This document shows, piece after piece, positions 43,274 to 52,856 of a stretch of DNA of 64,000 bases. Under the pieces are notes generated by a model. That model ran no database searches and was not told the DNA's origin. It was given only the letters and a program-made list of their open reading frames with translations. The DNA is taken from the NCBI RefSeq assembly GCF_009856295.1, contig NZ_WMEU01000002.1, forward strand, positions 62,001 through 126,000, given 5' to 3'. The DNA is from Pontibacillus yanchengensis. GTDB taxonomy: Bacteria; Bacillota; Bacilli; Bacillales; BH030062. The position numbers and the translations under genes were made by a program. The number at the start of each line of letters is the position of its first letter. Position 1 is the stretch's first letter.

Positions 43274-45034
43274 ATGAAAAAGACTAAAATTGTTTGTACG
43301 ATTGGACCAGCATCTGAGTCAGTAGAAACATTAAAAGAGTTAATTGAAAATGGAATGAACGTAGCACGATTAAACTTCTCCCATGGTGACTATGAAGAGC
43401 ATGGCCAGCGTATTGAAAACATACGTGAAGCTTCTCGACAAACGGGTCAAACAATAGGTATTTTGTTAGACACAAAAGGTCCTGAAATTCGTACAGGAAT
43501 CCTTAGAGATGAGGAAGTTTATTTAGAAAAAGGCGCTATTGCTCGTGTCACAATGGACGAGATTGAAGGAGATGGAGAGCGTTTTTCTGTAACATATCCT
43601 GGATTGATTGATGACGTTCATGTAGGTGGCAAAATCCTATTGGACGATGGATTAGTTGAGTTAGAAGTTCTTGAAATACTTAAAGATCAGAATGAAATCA
43701 AAACGCGAGTGCTAAACTCCGGACCACTAAAGAATAAAAAAGGTGTTAACGTCCCAAATGTCAGCGTAAGTCTACCTGGTATTACAGATAAAGACGCCAA
43801 TGACATTATCTTTGGAATAGAGCAAGGAATTGACTTTATTGCAGCATCATTTGTACGACGTGCATCTGACGTCTTAGAAATTCGCGAGCTTCTTGAAAAC
43901 CATGGCGCAACGCATATTCAAATTATACCTAAGATTGAGAACCAAGAAGGTGTCGATAACATTCGCGAAATTATCGAAGTCAGCGATGGACTAATGGTAG
44001 CACGTGGCGATCTTGGTGTTGAAATTCCTGCAGAAGAAGTACCACTAGTTCAAAAGGAATTAATTCGCCAGTGTAACACTGCTGGTAAGCCAGTTATCAC
44101 AGCAACACAAATGCTAGACTCTATGCAACGTAACCCTCGTCCAACGCGTGCAGAGGCAAGTGACGTAGCGAATGCTATCTTTGATGGTACTGATGCTATT
44201 ATGCTAAGTGGTGAGACTGCTGCGGGAACGTATCCGGTTGAAGCTGTAACAACGATGTTTAACATTGCTGTTCGTGCTGAAACAGCTTTAGATCATCAGG
44301 TTATTCTAAGCAACCGTTCTCGTACAAGCGATATGACTATCACAGATGCTATTAGTCAGTCTGTAACACATACAGCAATGAACTTAAATGTAACTGCTAT
44401 CTTGGCTCCTACTGAAAGTGGTCATACAGCACGAATGATTTCTAAGTATCGTCCAAAAGCACCTCTAGTTGCAGTTACCTTTAATGAGAGAGTACAACGC
44501 ATGCTTACTCTAGTTTGGGGCGTTCAAGCTGTAATGGGCGAACCATCTGAAACAACGGATGATATGTTATCTGTTGCAATTGATAGTGGTCTGAAAACGG
44601 GTGAATTTAACAGAGGAGATCGTGTTATTATCACAGCAGGTGTTCCAGTCGGCGAGAGTGGTACAACGAACATGATGAAAGTTCATGTAGTTGGAGACGT
44701 TCTTGCAAAAGGACAAGGCATTGGTAAGAAGTCTGCATACGGTAATGCAACTGTTGCCAAAACAGCTGATGAAGCGATTAACAAAATCGAAGATGGTGAG
44801 ATTTTAGTAACCATTAGCACGGATAAAGATATGATGCCGGCCATTGAAAAAGCGAGCGGTATCGTAACCGAAGAAGGCGGTCTAACATCTCATGCTGCAG
44901 TAGTAGGCCTAAGCCTTGGTATTCCGGTTATCGTAGGTGTGAAAGACGCTACAAATCTTGTCAAAGATGGAGAAGAAATCACAATCGATTCTTCACGCGG
45001 AGATATCTACGAAGGACATGCAAGCGTACTGTAA
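43274..45034 (+). CDS. pyk: pyruvate kinase
   Basis: This 586-residue pyruvate kinase has the barrel with [18 protein letters not shown], the catalytic Lys/metal segments [13 protein letters not shown], and [25 protein letters not shown]. Beyond the normal 470 residues it carries the extra C-terminal domain typical of Bacillus/Geobacillus, with a PEP-synthase-like mobile segment [27 protein letters not shown]. It makes pyruvate and ATP from PEP and ADP. GAGGAGG precedes ATG. Confidence 0.97.
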   Translation: MKKTKIVCTIGPASESVETLKELIENGMNVARLNFSHGDYEEHGQRIENIREASRQTGQTIGILLDTKGPEIRTGILRDEEVYLEKGAIARVTMDEIEGDGERFSVTYPGLIDDVHVGGKILLDDGLVELEVLEILKDQNEIKTRVLNSGPLKNKKGVNVPNVSVSLPGITDKDANDIIFGIEQGIDFIAASFVRRASDVLEIRELLENHGATHIQIIPKIENQEGVDNIREIIEVSDGLMVARGDLGVEIPAEEVPLVQKELIRQCNTAGKPVITATQMLDSMQRNPRPTRAEASDVANAIFDGTDAIMLSGETAAGTYPVEAVTTMFNIAVRAETALDHQVILSNRSRTSDMTITDAISQSVTHTAMNLNVTAILAPTESGHTARMISKYRPKAPLVAVTFNERVQRMLTLVWGVQAVMGEPSETTDDMLSVAIDSGLKTGEFNRGDRVIITAGVPVGESGTTNMMKVHVVGDVLAKGQGIGKKSAYGNATVAKTADEAINKIEDGEILVTISTDKDMMPAIEKASGIVTEEGGLTSHAAVVGLSLGIPVIVGVKDATNLVKDGEEITIDSSRGDIYEGHASVL

Positions 45035-45035
45035 A

Positions 45036-45064
45036 AGAAGAGGATTTTCCTCTTCTTTTTTTAT
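45036..45064 (+). terminator. pyk terminator
   Basis: AAGAAGAGGA / TCCTCTTCTT is a perfect 10-bp stem with a two-base loop followed by TTTTTT. Confidence 0.95.
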
Positions 45065-45118
45065 GAAAGTTGAAATGCAATTAATAGGTGAAAGAACCTA
45101 TACTTATTCCACAAAAGT

Positions 45119-45340
45119 CTCATTATCCTGAAGACTTGGGTTCGAGATAAATACCTTTATTAAGCGGGTTGTTTCCGATACGTTAATACGGAATAAAGGT
45201 AGCCGTGGAACAACTCCCGTCCTGCCGGCGAGCTGGCAAGCTACCTTCGGGGAAAGCACCCTCAGGGGATCTTGCCCACCTCTTTCTCCGGCGGGAGTCT
45301 CCTTGTTCCCAGGCCACCTTTGCTTTTGTTGAAATGAACG
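45119..45340 (+). repeat. GC-rich hairpin repeat (family X), single copy
   Basis: It starts TGAAGACTTGGGTTCGAGATA and contains GTGGAACAACTCCCGTCCTG, GGCGAGCTGGCAAGCTACC, CTTCGGGGAAAGCACCCTCAGG, and CGGGAGTCTCCTTGTTCC. GGAACAA..CTCCCG and CGGGAG..TTGTTCC are inverted, so the whole element can form one long arm-and-loop structure. It is much more GC-rich than its surroundings and similar to both arms of the composite at 62885-63515. Open frames on both strands here are artefacts. Confidence 0.85.
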
Positions 45341-45391
45341 GAAACATGGCGTTAAGCCAAACGAACGAAAAGATGGGCCGGGAAATTGGGG

Positions 45392-45515
45392 GGCGGTCGC
45401 TCCGAAACTTGAAAATTTGCTCGCAACCGCTCCTCCAGAGCATCCCCAAAACAGCGGTCGCTCCTATTTTGAAAAAGTCGCTCTAAAATGGGCAAGAGTC
45501 GCTCCAAAGCCCATG
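45392..45515. repeat. cluster of GTCGCTCC direct repeats
   Basis: Four GTCGCTC(C/T) units (near 45395, 45449, 45476 and 45498) and two degenerate GCTC units lie in 120 bases, mostly followed by an A/T-rich spacer of 12-20 bases. Similar GTCGCTCC runs are, as I recall, common in intergenic DNA of Bacillaceae. The function is unknown. Confidence 0.6.
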
Positions 45516-45877
45516 TTTTTATTGCAGTGATATGACAAGTCCCTGTGCTGTATTATGGAGACTACAGTGAAAATACAGATGTGTCGAGGCCCCTCAGGGC
45601 ACGGTTTTGCCTGAGGAGACGAATGATTTCACTGGAAGTTCGACTAAGATTGTCACATCCAGTGCAAACTCGAACGACCATACGTCGTGTAGTGTCGCAG
45701 GAAAACGAGCTAATTTCCCAGCCAATCTTTTCTCCTACTTAACACAACGGAAACACCCCACTCACCCAAACTATCTCGATTTCGATTTCAATTTCAAGCC
45801 TTCCACATTATGCCTCTTATATGGAATATCACATTAGAAAAACTATTATTTATTATGGTTATATACTTTAAATATAG
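45516..45877. other. non-coding stretch with one hairpin
   Basis: No supported gene. CCTCAGGGCA / TGCCTGAGG (45593-45618) forms a strong stem with no T-tract. The two short open frames here lack ribosome sites and any recognisable pattern. Confidence 0.5.
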
Positions 45878-45906
45878 TTGTAAGTTAAACGAATCGCCAA
45901 TATAAT
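45878..45906 (+). promoter_or_regulatory. sigmaA promoter of fxsA
   Basis: TTGTAA and a perfect TATAAT are separated by 17 bases. A second TATAAT lies 13 bases further on. Confidence 0.6.
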
Positions 45907-45957
45907 TTCTTTCGTGTATAATAGGGAGAAGAATGTTAGCTGGAAAGGAAGATTGTT

Positions 45958-46350
45958 TTGTTTCGCTGGTTATTGTTATTAATTATTATTGTACCGGCTA
46001 TGGAAATTGGAATATTAGTTTGGGCAGGCAATTTGATTGGACCCTGGTGGGTTATCTTATTGATTATTTCTACAGGTATTCTTGGAGCTTATTTAGCCAA
46101 GCAACAAGGTTTAGAAACTTTAAATAGAGCGCGTGATAATATGCAAATGGGGATGACCCCTCAGGATGAGCTTATTAATGGTGTCTGCATATTAATTGGT
46201 GCTGCTGTTTTACTGACACCGGGTTTTATAACAGATGCTATTGGATTTACATTGTTACTACCTGTAACACGTGAACCTATTAAAAAAGGTCTTATGAAAG
46301 TTGTTAGAAGAATGATGGATAATGGTACAATCACGGTTTTTAGAAAATAA
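45958..46350 (+). CDS. fxsA: FxsA family membrane protein
   Basis: This 130-residue protein has three or four hydrophobic segments (residues 3-24, 29-48 and 75-100) and the FxsA signature PxxEIxxLxxxG (PAMEIGILVWAG) and LTPGFITDAIGFTLLLP. In E. coli FxsA overproduction relieves phage T7 exclusion by F; its normal role is unknown. The position after pyk matches B. subtilis ytzA. The TTG start has AAAGGAAG eight bases upstream. Confidence 0.92.
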   Translation: MFRWLLLLIIIVPAMEIGILVWAGNLIGPWWVILLIISTGILGAYLAKQQGLETLNRARDNMQMGMTPQDELINGVCILIGAAVLLTPGFITDAIGFTLLLPVTREPIKKGLMKVVRRMMDNGTITVFRK

Positions 46351-46386
46351 TAGAAGAATAAAGTTAGTAAGATTCTAAGACTAAAT

Positions 46387-46419
46387 AAAAAGCCATATCA
46401 TCGCGATATGGCTTTTCTA
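46387..46419. terminator. bidirectional terminator between fxsA and ytvI
   Basis: AAAAAGCCATATC / GATATGGCTTTT is a 12-bp stem with a short loop, located between convergent genes. Confidence 0.92.
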
Positions 46420-46423
46420 TGTT

Positions 46424-47554
46424 TTATTTATGCTTAGGCACCATAATAAAGTTCCATATTTCTTGTAACACACCTGTTTGGAATAAGGTTTTGACAATGA
46501 CAAGAAAAACTGGCCCAATAATCAAGCCTAAAAAGCTGAATAGTTGATAACCTACGAAGAGAGAAATAAGCGTTGCTAATGGGTCCAAACCAATGTTAGT
46601 AGATAGCACTTTTGGTTCCATCATTTGACGTTGAATGATGACTACTATATATAAAATAGACAATCCAATTGTGAGAAAGTAATTTCCTGTAAAGAACATA
46701 AAGATGATCCATGGAACAAAAATCAAACCTGTACCTAAATATGGAAGTAAGTCTACAACCCCTGTAATAATAGCAATTGTGATAGCATAATCGACCTGTA
46801 GGATCAGAAGCCCAATTAATACGATGATTGCTGTGATAGAAATGAGTGTGAATTGCGCTTTCATAAATCCAAATAAAGCGTTTTGTAAACCTCTAAACAC
46901 ATTCCCACTCGAACTCATAATCTTGTCTGGGGTTAATGATTTTATTTTATTTCCCCATCTGTACCAGTCTTTACTAATAAAAAATGTTCCTAATAAAGAA
47001 AATACCAAGACTGTTGCAAAATCAGGAATTTGCGATAGTTTTTCAGGAAGCCATTTTAATATACTTTCAAGCAAATTAGCGCCACTTGCAGCAATGTTAC
47101 CTCCAACATTTTCGATTTGTTTCATAATTTCCTTCTGGTGGTTTGGATCTAGAGTGCTTAACATAGATGTTAATCTCTCATATATAGGAATGATTTGGGA
47201 AGCAATTAAATCTTCGAAATAGTTCACTAATGTAGCAAAATCTTCAGGGATTCGTTCAGATAAGTATAGAGTGCCATTTACAAGTTCAACAATTAATAGC
47301 GTAATAATACCAATTATTATACCTAAAATAACTAAAATAGAAAGAAATACAGCTACAGGTCTAGGCATCCTTCCTTTTGTCTCTAGTATATTCACTAAAG
47401 GGTTCATAATAAAAGCTATCGCAATTGCAATCAGGAAAGGGTATGTGTATTGAGTGAATTGGACAATAATAAAAAGTCCAAAAACAATAATACATGCCAC
47501 ATATAAAAAGCGAGCAATTCGCCAAAAATTAAGCCAAAACTGATCCATATCCAT
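46424..47554 (-). CDS. ytvI: YtvI, AI-2E transporter family membrane protein
   Basis: This 376-residue protein of the AI-2E/PerM exporter family has two N-terminal helices (about 14-32 and 34-50), a third at about 65-88, a large loop domain (about 90-165), and a bundle of five hydrophobic segments up to the C-terminus, with the conserved PYLGTGLIFVPW and MMEPKVLSTNIGLDPLATLISL blocks. Members export small solutes, peptides or ions (some are Na+/Li+/H+ antiporters); this one's substrate is not determined. It is divergent from citZ, as in B. subtilis. Confidence 0.92.
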   Translation of the reverse strand: MDMDQFWLNFWRIARFLYVACIIVFGLFIIVQFTQYTYPFLIAIAIAFIMNPLVNILETKGRMPRPVAVFLSILVILGIIIGIITLLIVELVNGTLYLSERIPEDFATLVNYFEDLIASQIIPIYERLTSMLSTLDPNHQKEIMKQIENVGGNIAASGANLLESILKWLPEKLSQIPDFATVLVFSLLGTFFISKDWYRWGNKIKSLTPDKIMSSSGNVFRGLQNALFGFMKAQFTLISITAIIVLIGLLILQVDYAITIAIITGVVDLLPYLGTGLIFVPWIIFMFFTGNYFLTIGLSILYIVVIIQRQMMEPKVLSTNIGLDPLATLISLFVGYQLFSFLGLIIGPVFLVIVKTLFQTGVLQEIWNFIMVPKHK

Positions 47555-47986
47555 AAATGATAAACGTCCTTTCTCGTTATAATTAAGCTATTTTATATTA
47601 TTTCGATTCAGGATAGAGGAACTCCTTCAAGATGTAACGGGATAGAAGTATCTATATACGTATATGCAATTAAAGGAAGAAAATATGGATAAATATAACT
47701 ATAAAGGGAAATTGGAGTTTAAATACTACTAGGACAGTGAAAAATCTTAATATATAAAGAAACTACTATGGTTTTATATATTAAATGAAGAATAAATCGT
47801 TGTTTAGTTGTACCAAGTCCTTTTTTGCCAAGCATTTAGTATAAATTTATTAATATATATATGCTGAAGTTTTGGAACCTAAAATATTTTGCGTTATTAG
47901 TAAACATTAATCAGACAATAAACGAAAGGCATAGAAGCTTTCTCTTTTTTGTAGAAGAGTTTTTTAAGTGAATTAAACGGTTTCAA
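47555..47986. other. non-coding, AT-rich region between ytvI and citZ
   Basis: Nothing supports a gene. A 15-codon frame at 47685 (MDKYNYKGK...) has AAAGGAAG in front but is too short to claim. A 12-bp palindrome ATATACGTATAT lies at about 47654. Confidence 0.5.
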
Positions 47987-48015
47987 TTCACAAAAATCTG
48001 ATATTTGTTTATAAT
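47987..48015 (+). promoter_or_regulatory. sigmaA promoter of citZ
   Basis: TTCACA and TATAAT are separated by 17 bases, about 110 bases before citZ. Confidence 0.65.
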
Positions 48016-48054
48016 TGAAGGTGGGGATAAATTCCTGAAAAAATTTTAATAATC

Positions 48055-48073
48055 ATGTTAAGCGTTTTCTTAT
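48055..48073 (+). promoter_or_regulatory. cre-like site in the citZ leader
   Basis: TGTTAAGCGTTTTCTT has the AAGCGTTTTC core of CcpA sites with three mismatches to the full consensus. It lies about 35-50 bases downstream of the predicted start. CcpA represses citZ in B. subtilis from a site in the leader region, which supports it. Confidence 0.5.
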
Positions 48074-48127
48074 TTTACATAAGAGCGTATATGGGGAAAC
48101 TATTCATGAAAAAGGAGAGAAACTATA

Positions 48128-49243
48128 ATGGCAATGACAAAGGGTCTAGAAGGAATTGTTGCAACAGAATCATCCATTAGTTCCATTATTGATGACAAAT
48201 TAACCTATGCAGGGTATAACATTGATGATTTAGCTCAAAATTCAAGCTTTGAAGAGGTTATCTATCTTCTTTGGAATAAAAAGCTTCCAACTAAAAGTGA
48301 ATTAGATCAACTTAAGAGTGACTTAGCTAAAGAAATGTCTATTCCACAACACGTGGTAGAGCATCTTAAGTCTTATGATTTAAGCACTGTTCATCCAATG
48401 GCTGCATTGCGTTCTGCCGTTTCTATTCTAGGTTTACATGATGAAGAAGCAGACGTCATGGAAGATGAAGCGAATCAACGCAAAGCAGTTCGGATACAAG
48501 CTAAAATTTCTACCGTTGTGACTGCTTTTGCTCGAATTCGAAAAGGACAAGAACCAGTTCAACCAAAAGAAAATCTGAGTTTTGCTGCAAATTTCTTATA
48601 CATGCTTAATGGAGAAGAGCCGAAAGACTTAGAAGTAGAGGCAATTAACAAAGCATTAGTCTTACATGCTGACCATGAATTGAATGCGTCAACATTTACC
48701 GCTCGTGTATGCGTTGCAACTCTATCTGATATTTATAGTGGTATCACAGCTGCAATAGGTGCCTTAAAAGGACCTTTACATGGTGGTGCTAATGAAAGAG
48801 TTATGCAAATGCTTACTGAAATTGGTGATGAAGATAAAGCCATTGATTACATTAAAGAAAAATTAGAAAACAAAGAAAAAATCATGGGTATGGGACACCG
48901 TGTATATGAAACTGGCGATCCACGTGCTAAACACTTAAGAGAGATGTCTAGTGAGCTTACTAAGATTACTGGGAACTCTAAATGGTACAATATGTCTGTT
49001 AAAATTGAAGAATTTATTAAAGAAAATAAAGGCTTACCGGCAAACGTTGATTTCTATTCTGCATCAGTTTATCACAGTTTAGGAATTGATCACGATTTAT
49101 TCACTCCATTATTTGCTGTGAGTCGTACTTCTGGATGGTTAGCTCACATTCTTGAACAATATCAAGATAACCGTTTAATTCGCCCTCGTGCAGAGTATGT
49201 AGGGCCGAAAAATCAGACATATACCCCAATTGAAGAGCGATAA
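48128..49243 (+). CDS. citZ: citrate synthase
   Basis: This 371-residue citrate synthase is the first enzyme of the TCA cycle. The catalytic histidines are in HADHELNASTFTARV and GMGHRVYETGDPRAK, and the third catalytic residue is in the NVDFYSASVYHSLGI aspartate region. The acetyl-CoA site GPLHGGANE is intact. Length is as in B. subtilis CitZ (372). AAAAAGGAGAG precedes the ATG. It begins the citZ-icd-mdh cluster. Confidence 0.96.
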   Translation: MAMTKGLEGIVATESSISSIIDDKLTYAGYNIDDLAQNSSFEEVIYLLWNKKLPTKSELDQLKSDLAKEMSIPQHVVEHLKSYDLSTVHPMAALRSAVSILGLHDEEADVMEDEANQRKAVRIQAKISTVVTAFARIRKGQEPVQPKENLSFAANFLYMLNGEEPKDLEVEAINKALVLHADHELNASTFTARVCVATLSDIYSGITAAIGALKGPLHGGANERVMQMLTEIGDEDKAIDYIKEKLENKEKIMGMGHRVYETGDPRAKHLREMSSELTKITGNSKWYNMSVKIEEFIKENKGLPANVDFYSASVYHSLGIDHDLFTPLFAVSRTSGWLAHILEQYQDNRLIRPRAEYVGPKNQTYTPIEER

Positions 49244-49365
49244 AAAGAAGAAGAAACTTAGGATTCTTTTCTGAGTTTCCAAGTAATTTTTGCTTCATCT
49301 ATTGCTAATATCGTATGATGTTACATGTAATACAATTTTATGAAAAGTACTAGGAGGTATTTATA

Positions 49366-50640
49366 GTGGCACAAGGAGAAAAGATTACTGTTACTAACGG
49401 AGAAATGACTGTACCTGATCATGCAATTATCCCATTTATTGAAGGGGACGGAATTGGTCCAGATATTTGGGCATCAGCAAAGAGAGTTATTGAAGCAGCT
49501 GTTCAAAAAGCATATGGTGACACGAAGAGTATTGTATGGAAAGAAGTTTACGCTGGTCAAAAAGCAAAGGATAACACTGGTGAGTGGTTACCAAACGAAA
49601 CGCTAGATACGATTCGTGACTACAAGATTGCCATTAAAGGTCCATTAACTACACCAATTGGTGGCGGTATTCGTTCCTTAAATGTTGCTCTTCGCCAAGA
49701 ATTAGATTTATTTACTTGTCTTCGTCCAGTACGTTGGTTCCAAGGTGTACCATCCCCTGTGAAACATCCTGAAGATACAGATATGGTGATTTTCCGTGAG
49801 AACACAGAAGACATTTATGCTGGCATTGAATGGGAAAAAGGTACTCCAGAAGTAAAGAAAGTCATTGACTTCTTGCAAGACGAGATGGGTGTACATAATA
49901 TTCGCTTCCCTGAAACTTCAGGAATCGGGATTAAACCAGTTTCTGAAGAAGGGACAAAACGTCTAGTTCGTTCTGCAATTGAGTATGCCCTTCGTGAAGG
50001 TCGTGAGAATGTAACATTAGTTCACAAAGGTAACATTATGAAATTTACTGAAGGTTCCTTCAAGGCCTGGGGTTATGATGTAGCTGAGCAAGAATTTGGA
50101 GATAAGGTCTTCACTTGGAGACAATATGATGAAATCGTAGAAAAAGAAGGAAAAGAAGCAGCTAATAAAGCGGAAGATGAAGCAAAGGCAGAAGGTAAAA
50201 TTGTAGTGAAAGATGCAATTGCAGATATTTTCCTTCAGCAGATTTTACTACGTCCAAAAGAATTTGATGTTGTAGCTACAATGAATCTAAATGGAGACTA
50301 TATCTCTGATGCTTTAGCTGCACAAGTAGGTGGAATTGGGATTGCTCCTGGAGCAAACATCAACTTCGAAACTGGACATGCTATTTTTGAAGCTACGCAT
50401 GGCACAGCACCTAAGTACGCAGGTCAAGATAAGGTGAACCCTTCTTCCGTCATTCTATCAGGTGTGTTAATGCTTGAGCATCTCGAATGGAGAGAAGCAG
50501 CAAATTTAATCACGAAAGCTATGGATAAGACAATTGGTGAGAAGACAGTAACGTATGATTTCGCTCGTCAGATGGAAGGTGCGACTCAAGTTAAGTGTTC
50601 TGAATTCGGTGATGCTTTAATCAACAATATGGACGCATAA
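49366..50640 (+). CDS. icd: isocitrate dehydrogenase (NADP-type)
   Basis: This 424-residue enzyme oxidatively decarboxylates isocitrate to 2-oxoglutarate. The substrate-binding [24 protein letters not shown] includes the serine that is phosphorylated in E. coli. [12 protein letters not shown], the metal aspartates [14 protein letters not shown] and the cofactor loop [12 protein letters not shown], typical of NADP use, are all present. The GTG start follows AGGAGG. It is 122 bases from citZ and 27 bases from mdh. A weak hairpin (GAAACTTAG / CTGAGTTTC) lies between citZ and icd. Confidence 0.96.
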   Translation: MAQGEKITVTNGEMTVPDHAIIPFIEGDGIGPDIWASAKRVIEAAVQKAYGDTKSIVWKEVYAGQKAKDNTGEWLPNETLDTIRDYKIAIKGPLTTPIGGGIRSLNVALRQELDLFTCLRPVRWFQGVPSPVKHPEDTDMVIFRENTEDIYAGIEWEKGTPEVKKVIDFLQDEMGVHNIRFPETSGIGIKPVSEEGTKRLVRSAIEYALREGRENVTLVHKGNIMKFTEGSFKAWGYDVAEQEFGDKVFTWRQYDEIVEKEGKEAANKAEDEAKAEGKIVVKDAIADIFLQQILLRPKEFDVVATMNLNGDYISDALAAQVGGIGIAPGANINFETGHAIFEATHGTAPKYAGQDKVNPSSVILSGVLMLEHLEWREAANLITKAMDKTIGEKTVTYDFARQMEGATQVKCSEFGDALINNMDA

Positions 50641-50667
50641 GTACTAAGTATCAGGAAGGGGATTTTT

Positions 50668-51606
50668 ATGGGTATTCAAAGAAGAAAAGTATCCGTAATT
50701 GGCGCAGGTTTCACTGGTGCAACAACTGCATTAATGATTGCTCAAAAAGAGCTTGCAGATGTAGTTCTTGTTGATATTCCTGACCAAGAGCAACCAACAC
50801 AAGGTAAAGCACTAGATATGTTAGAGGCTAGCCCGGTTCAAGGTTTTGATTCTAATATTGTAGGTACTTCCAATTATGAAGACACTGAAGGTTCTGATCT
50901 TGTAATCATTACTGCAGGCATGGCTCGTAAGCCTGGTATGAGTCGTGATGATCTAGTGGCTACTAACTCTAAAATTATGAAGAATGTAACACAACAAATT
51001 GTGAAGTATTCTCCTGAAACAACAATCTTAGTTCTAACAAACCCAGTTGATGCGATGACATACTCTGTATTCAAAGAGTCTGGCTTTCCTAAACACCGTG
51101 TTATCGGACAAAGTGGTGTACTAGATACAGCGCGTTTCCGTACATTCATCTCACAAGAGCTTAACCTTTCCGTAAAAGACATTACTGGTTTTGTGTTAGG
51201 TGGTCATGGTGATGATATGGTACCATTAGTTCGATACTCTTACGCAGGTGGTATCCCACTTGAGAAATTAATTTCACCAGAACGTCTTGAAGAGATTGTA
51301 GAACGCACACGTAAAGGTGGAGGGGAAATTGTTGGGCTTCTAGGAAATGGAAGTGCATACTATGCTCCCGCAGCTTCGTTAACAGAAATGGCTGAAGCGA
51401 TTCTTAAAGATCAGCGACGCGTCCTTCCGGCTATTGCTTACTTAGAAGGTGAGTACGGCTATAAGGACATCTACCTTGGTGTTCCAACTATCTTAGGTGG
51501 AAATGGAATCGAGCAAGTAATTGAACTTGATTTAACAGAAGATGAAAAAGCTCAATTAGATAAATCAGTAGAATCTGTCAAACATGTAATGAATGTAGTA
51601 GAATAA
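50668..51606 (+). CDS. mdh: malate dehydrogenase
   Basis: This 312-residue LDH-like malate dehydrogenase (NAD) makes oxaloacetate. The Rossmann loop is [23 protein letters not shown], the substrate arginines around [24 protein letters not shown] and the catalytic histidine of [13 protein letters not shown] are in place. It is the last gene of the TCA cluster and is followed by a terminator. Confidence 0.96.
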   Translation: MGIQRRKVSVIGAGFTGATTALMIAQKELADVVLVDIPDQEQPTQGKALDMLEASPVQGFDSNIVGTSNYEDTEGSDLVIITAGMARKPGMSRDDLVATNSKIMKNVTQQIVKYSPETTILVLTNPVDAMTYSVFKESGFPKHRVIGQSGVLDTARFRTFISQELNLSVKDITGFVLGGHGDDMVPLVRYSYAGGIPLEKLISPERLEEIVERTRKGGGEIVGLLGNGSAYYAPAASLTEMAEAILKDQRRVLPAIAYLEGEYGYKDIYLGVPTILGGNGIEQVIELDLTEDEKAQLDKSVESVKHVMNVVE

Positions 51607-51620
51607 ATATAAACATAGAG

Positions 51621-51649
51621 AAACTCGGTGAAATGCCGAGTTTTTCTAT
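51621..51649 (+). terminator. mdh terminator
   Basis: AAACTCGG / CCGAGTTT is a stem with a 7-base loop followed by TTCTATC. Confidence 0.85.
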
Positions 51650-51658
51650 CACCATATA

Positions 51659-51672
51659 AGAAAACGCTTTCA
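51659..51672 (+). promoter_or_regulatory. cre site before the maoC-like gene
   Basis: AGAAAACGCTTTCA matches the cre consensus TGWAANCGNTNWCA except at the first base. It lies between the mdh terminator and the ribosome site of the next gene, where CcpA could block transcription. Confidence 0.6.
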
Positions 51673-51684
51673 AATGGAGGTGGC

Positions 51685-52164
51685 ATGTTGTTAGGGAAAA
51701 AACGAAAGTTAGGTAAAAAGCTAAAAGATATACAGATTGGAGAAACATTTTCCACAAGTGCTAAAATAGAAGATAAAGATTTACTACTATTTCTTGGCCT
51801 AACGGATGATGCAAATCCTTTGTACATCCAACATGATTATGCTTCACAAACTCCTTTCAAGCGACCAATTGTACCTACTGTGATGCTTAATGGTATTGTA
51901 ACATCTGCTATTTCGATGCACCTTCCCGGTCCGGGATGTCACATTGTTGAGGAGCATTTGTACTATCCGAATCCAGTCCATCATTATGCAGAGTTACAAG
52001 TATCATTGGAGGTAACGGAAATGGATTGGGAAAAGCATCTCGTAACTGTAAAGGCAATAGCTTTAGATGAAGAAGGAAATGAAGTTGTAAACGGTACACT
52101 GAATGTATGTCCAGCCTATGAGCCAGAATCTATGAATGCCAAATCGTTAGAGAATTTTTACTAG
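51685..52164 (+). CDS. MaoC-like hotdog dehydratase
   Basis: This 159-residue single hotdog domain of the MaoC/(R)-specific enoyl-CoA hydratase family has the hydratase motif region LFLGLTDDANPLYIQHDYA (Asp and His of the D-x4-H type), PIVPTVMLNGIVTSAIS and a C-terminal VVNGTLNVCPAY. It may hydrate enoyl-CoA or enoyl-ACP; the substrate is unknown. The short ATG form is used because GGAGGTGG lies just before it; a TTG one codon later has slightly better spacing. B. subtilis has no gene here (mdh is followed by phoP), so this is a lineage-specific insertion. A cre site upstream suggests carbon catabolite control. Confidence 0.82.
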   Translation: MLLGKKRKLGKKLKDIQIGETFSTSAKIEDKDLLLFLGLTDDANPLYIQHDYASQTPFKRPIVPTVMLNGIVTSAISMHLPGPGCHIVEEHLYYPNPVHHYAELQVSLEVTEMDWEKHLVTVKAIALDEEGNEVVNGTLNVCPAYEPESMNAKSLENFY

Positions 52165-52284
52165 AACAGGTACATTAGTATAAACTATAAGATAAAGATG
52201 CCTAATTTGGATAAGTAGTTCAATTTTATTTCGTACAGTAACACGAGTTGTACAAATATATTGAACTATTTTTTTATTGTATAG
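52165..52284. other. non-coding, AT-rich
   Basis: No gene, terminator or motif is recognised between the maoC-like gene and the repeat. Confidence 0.5.
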
Positions 52285-52543
52285 AGAAATTATAAAATTC
52301 AATGCTTGTGTATAACTAAAAAAGTGATGTAGCCACGTCCACCTCCAGCGCCCAGCGATTAGTATGCTTCCCTCGCCTCCGTACGATAAGTTAACATCGA
52401 ATCACGCATGTTTTTCGTGTTTCTTTTACCTCCTACGGAAAGAAGCTCGATTAAAATCGCTACATCACGTAGCAACATCGAACCAACCTACGTCGTGTAG
52501 GCCGCAGTACATACGTTGCTAAACGGGCGCATGCGCTTTTGTT
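52285..52543. repeat. dispersed intergenic repeat, family A, divergent copy 3
   Basis: GAGAAATTATAAAATTC, ACGTCCACCTCCAGCGCCCAGCG, CTCCGTACGATAAGTTAACATCGA, the hairpin GCTACATCACGTAGC, the hairpin CCTACGTCGTGTAGG and the end GGGCGCATGCGCTTTTGTTC are present. The hairpin arms again show paired changes relative to copies 1 and 2. Confidence 0.85.
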
Positions 52544-52856
52544 CTATTAATTCACCTCTTTGTAAAGCGAGATAATTTACAAATTAGAACCAACAGATTA
52601 TTAAATAGAGTATAGTCTTTATTGTTTAGCAAAATCTAGTTACAGAAACTTTGTGTATAATCATAAGAATTTAGTACAATGGGCGATAATGTGTATATAG
52701 AGAAAGTTTGGAGAAATCAACGATTATTATTAATCTTTCGAAAATTCTATGTTAATTTTTTGTAAACATACTATGCTTTAAACAGATAGTGCTTTTGAAA
52801 TTATATACTTCATTGTATGATTAGGGTAGAAACTTGAAACTGAGGTGTTATGTAAG
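52544..52856. other. phoP upstream region
   Basis: This is an AT-rich leader. TATAAT at 52655 and other -10-like hexamers suggest several start sites, as in B. subtilis phoPR, but none has a good -35. ATGTTAA...TTGTAAACAT at about 52749 is an imperfect dyad. Direct TTAACA repeats typical of a Pho box are not evident. Confidence 0.4.

Noticed and set aside
45183..45486. Open frames of 88 and 93 codons on opposite strands
   Set aside because: Both are generated by the GC-rich family X repeat.
45392..45515. CRISPR array
   Set aside because: Repeat units are about eight bases with irregular spacing, and no cas genes are present.
47685..47732. 15-codon peptide gene with ribosome site
   Set aside because: Too short and without conservation evidence; chance is likely in AT-rich DNA.
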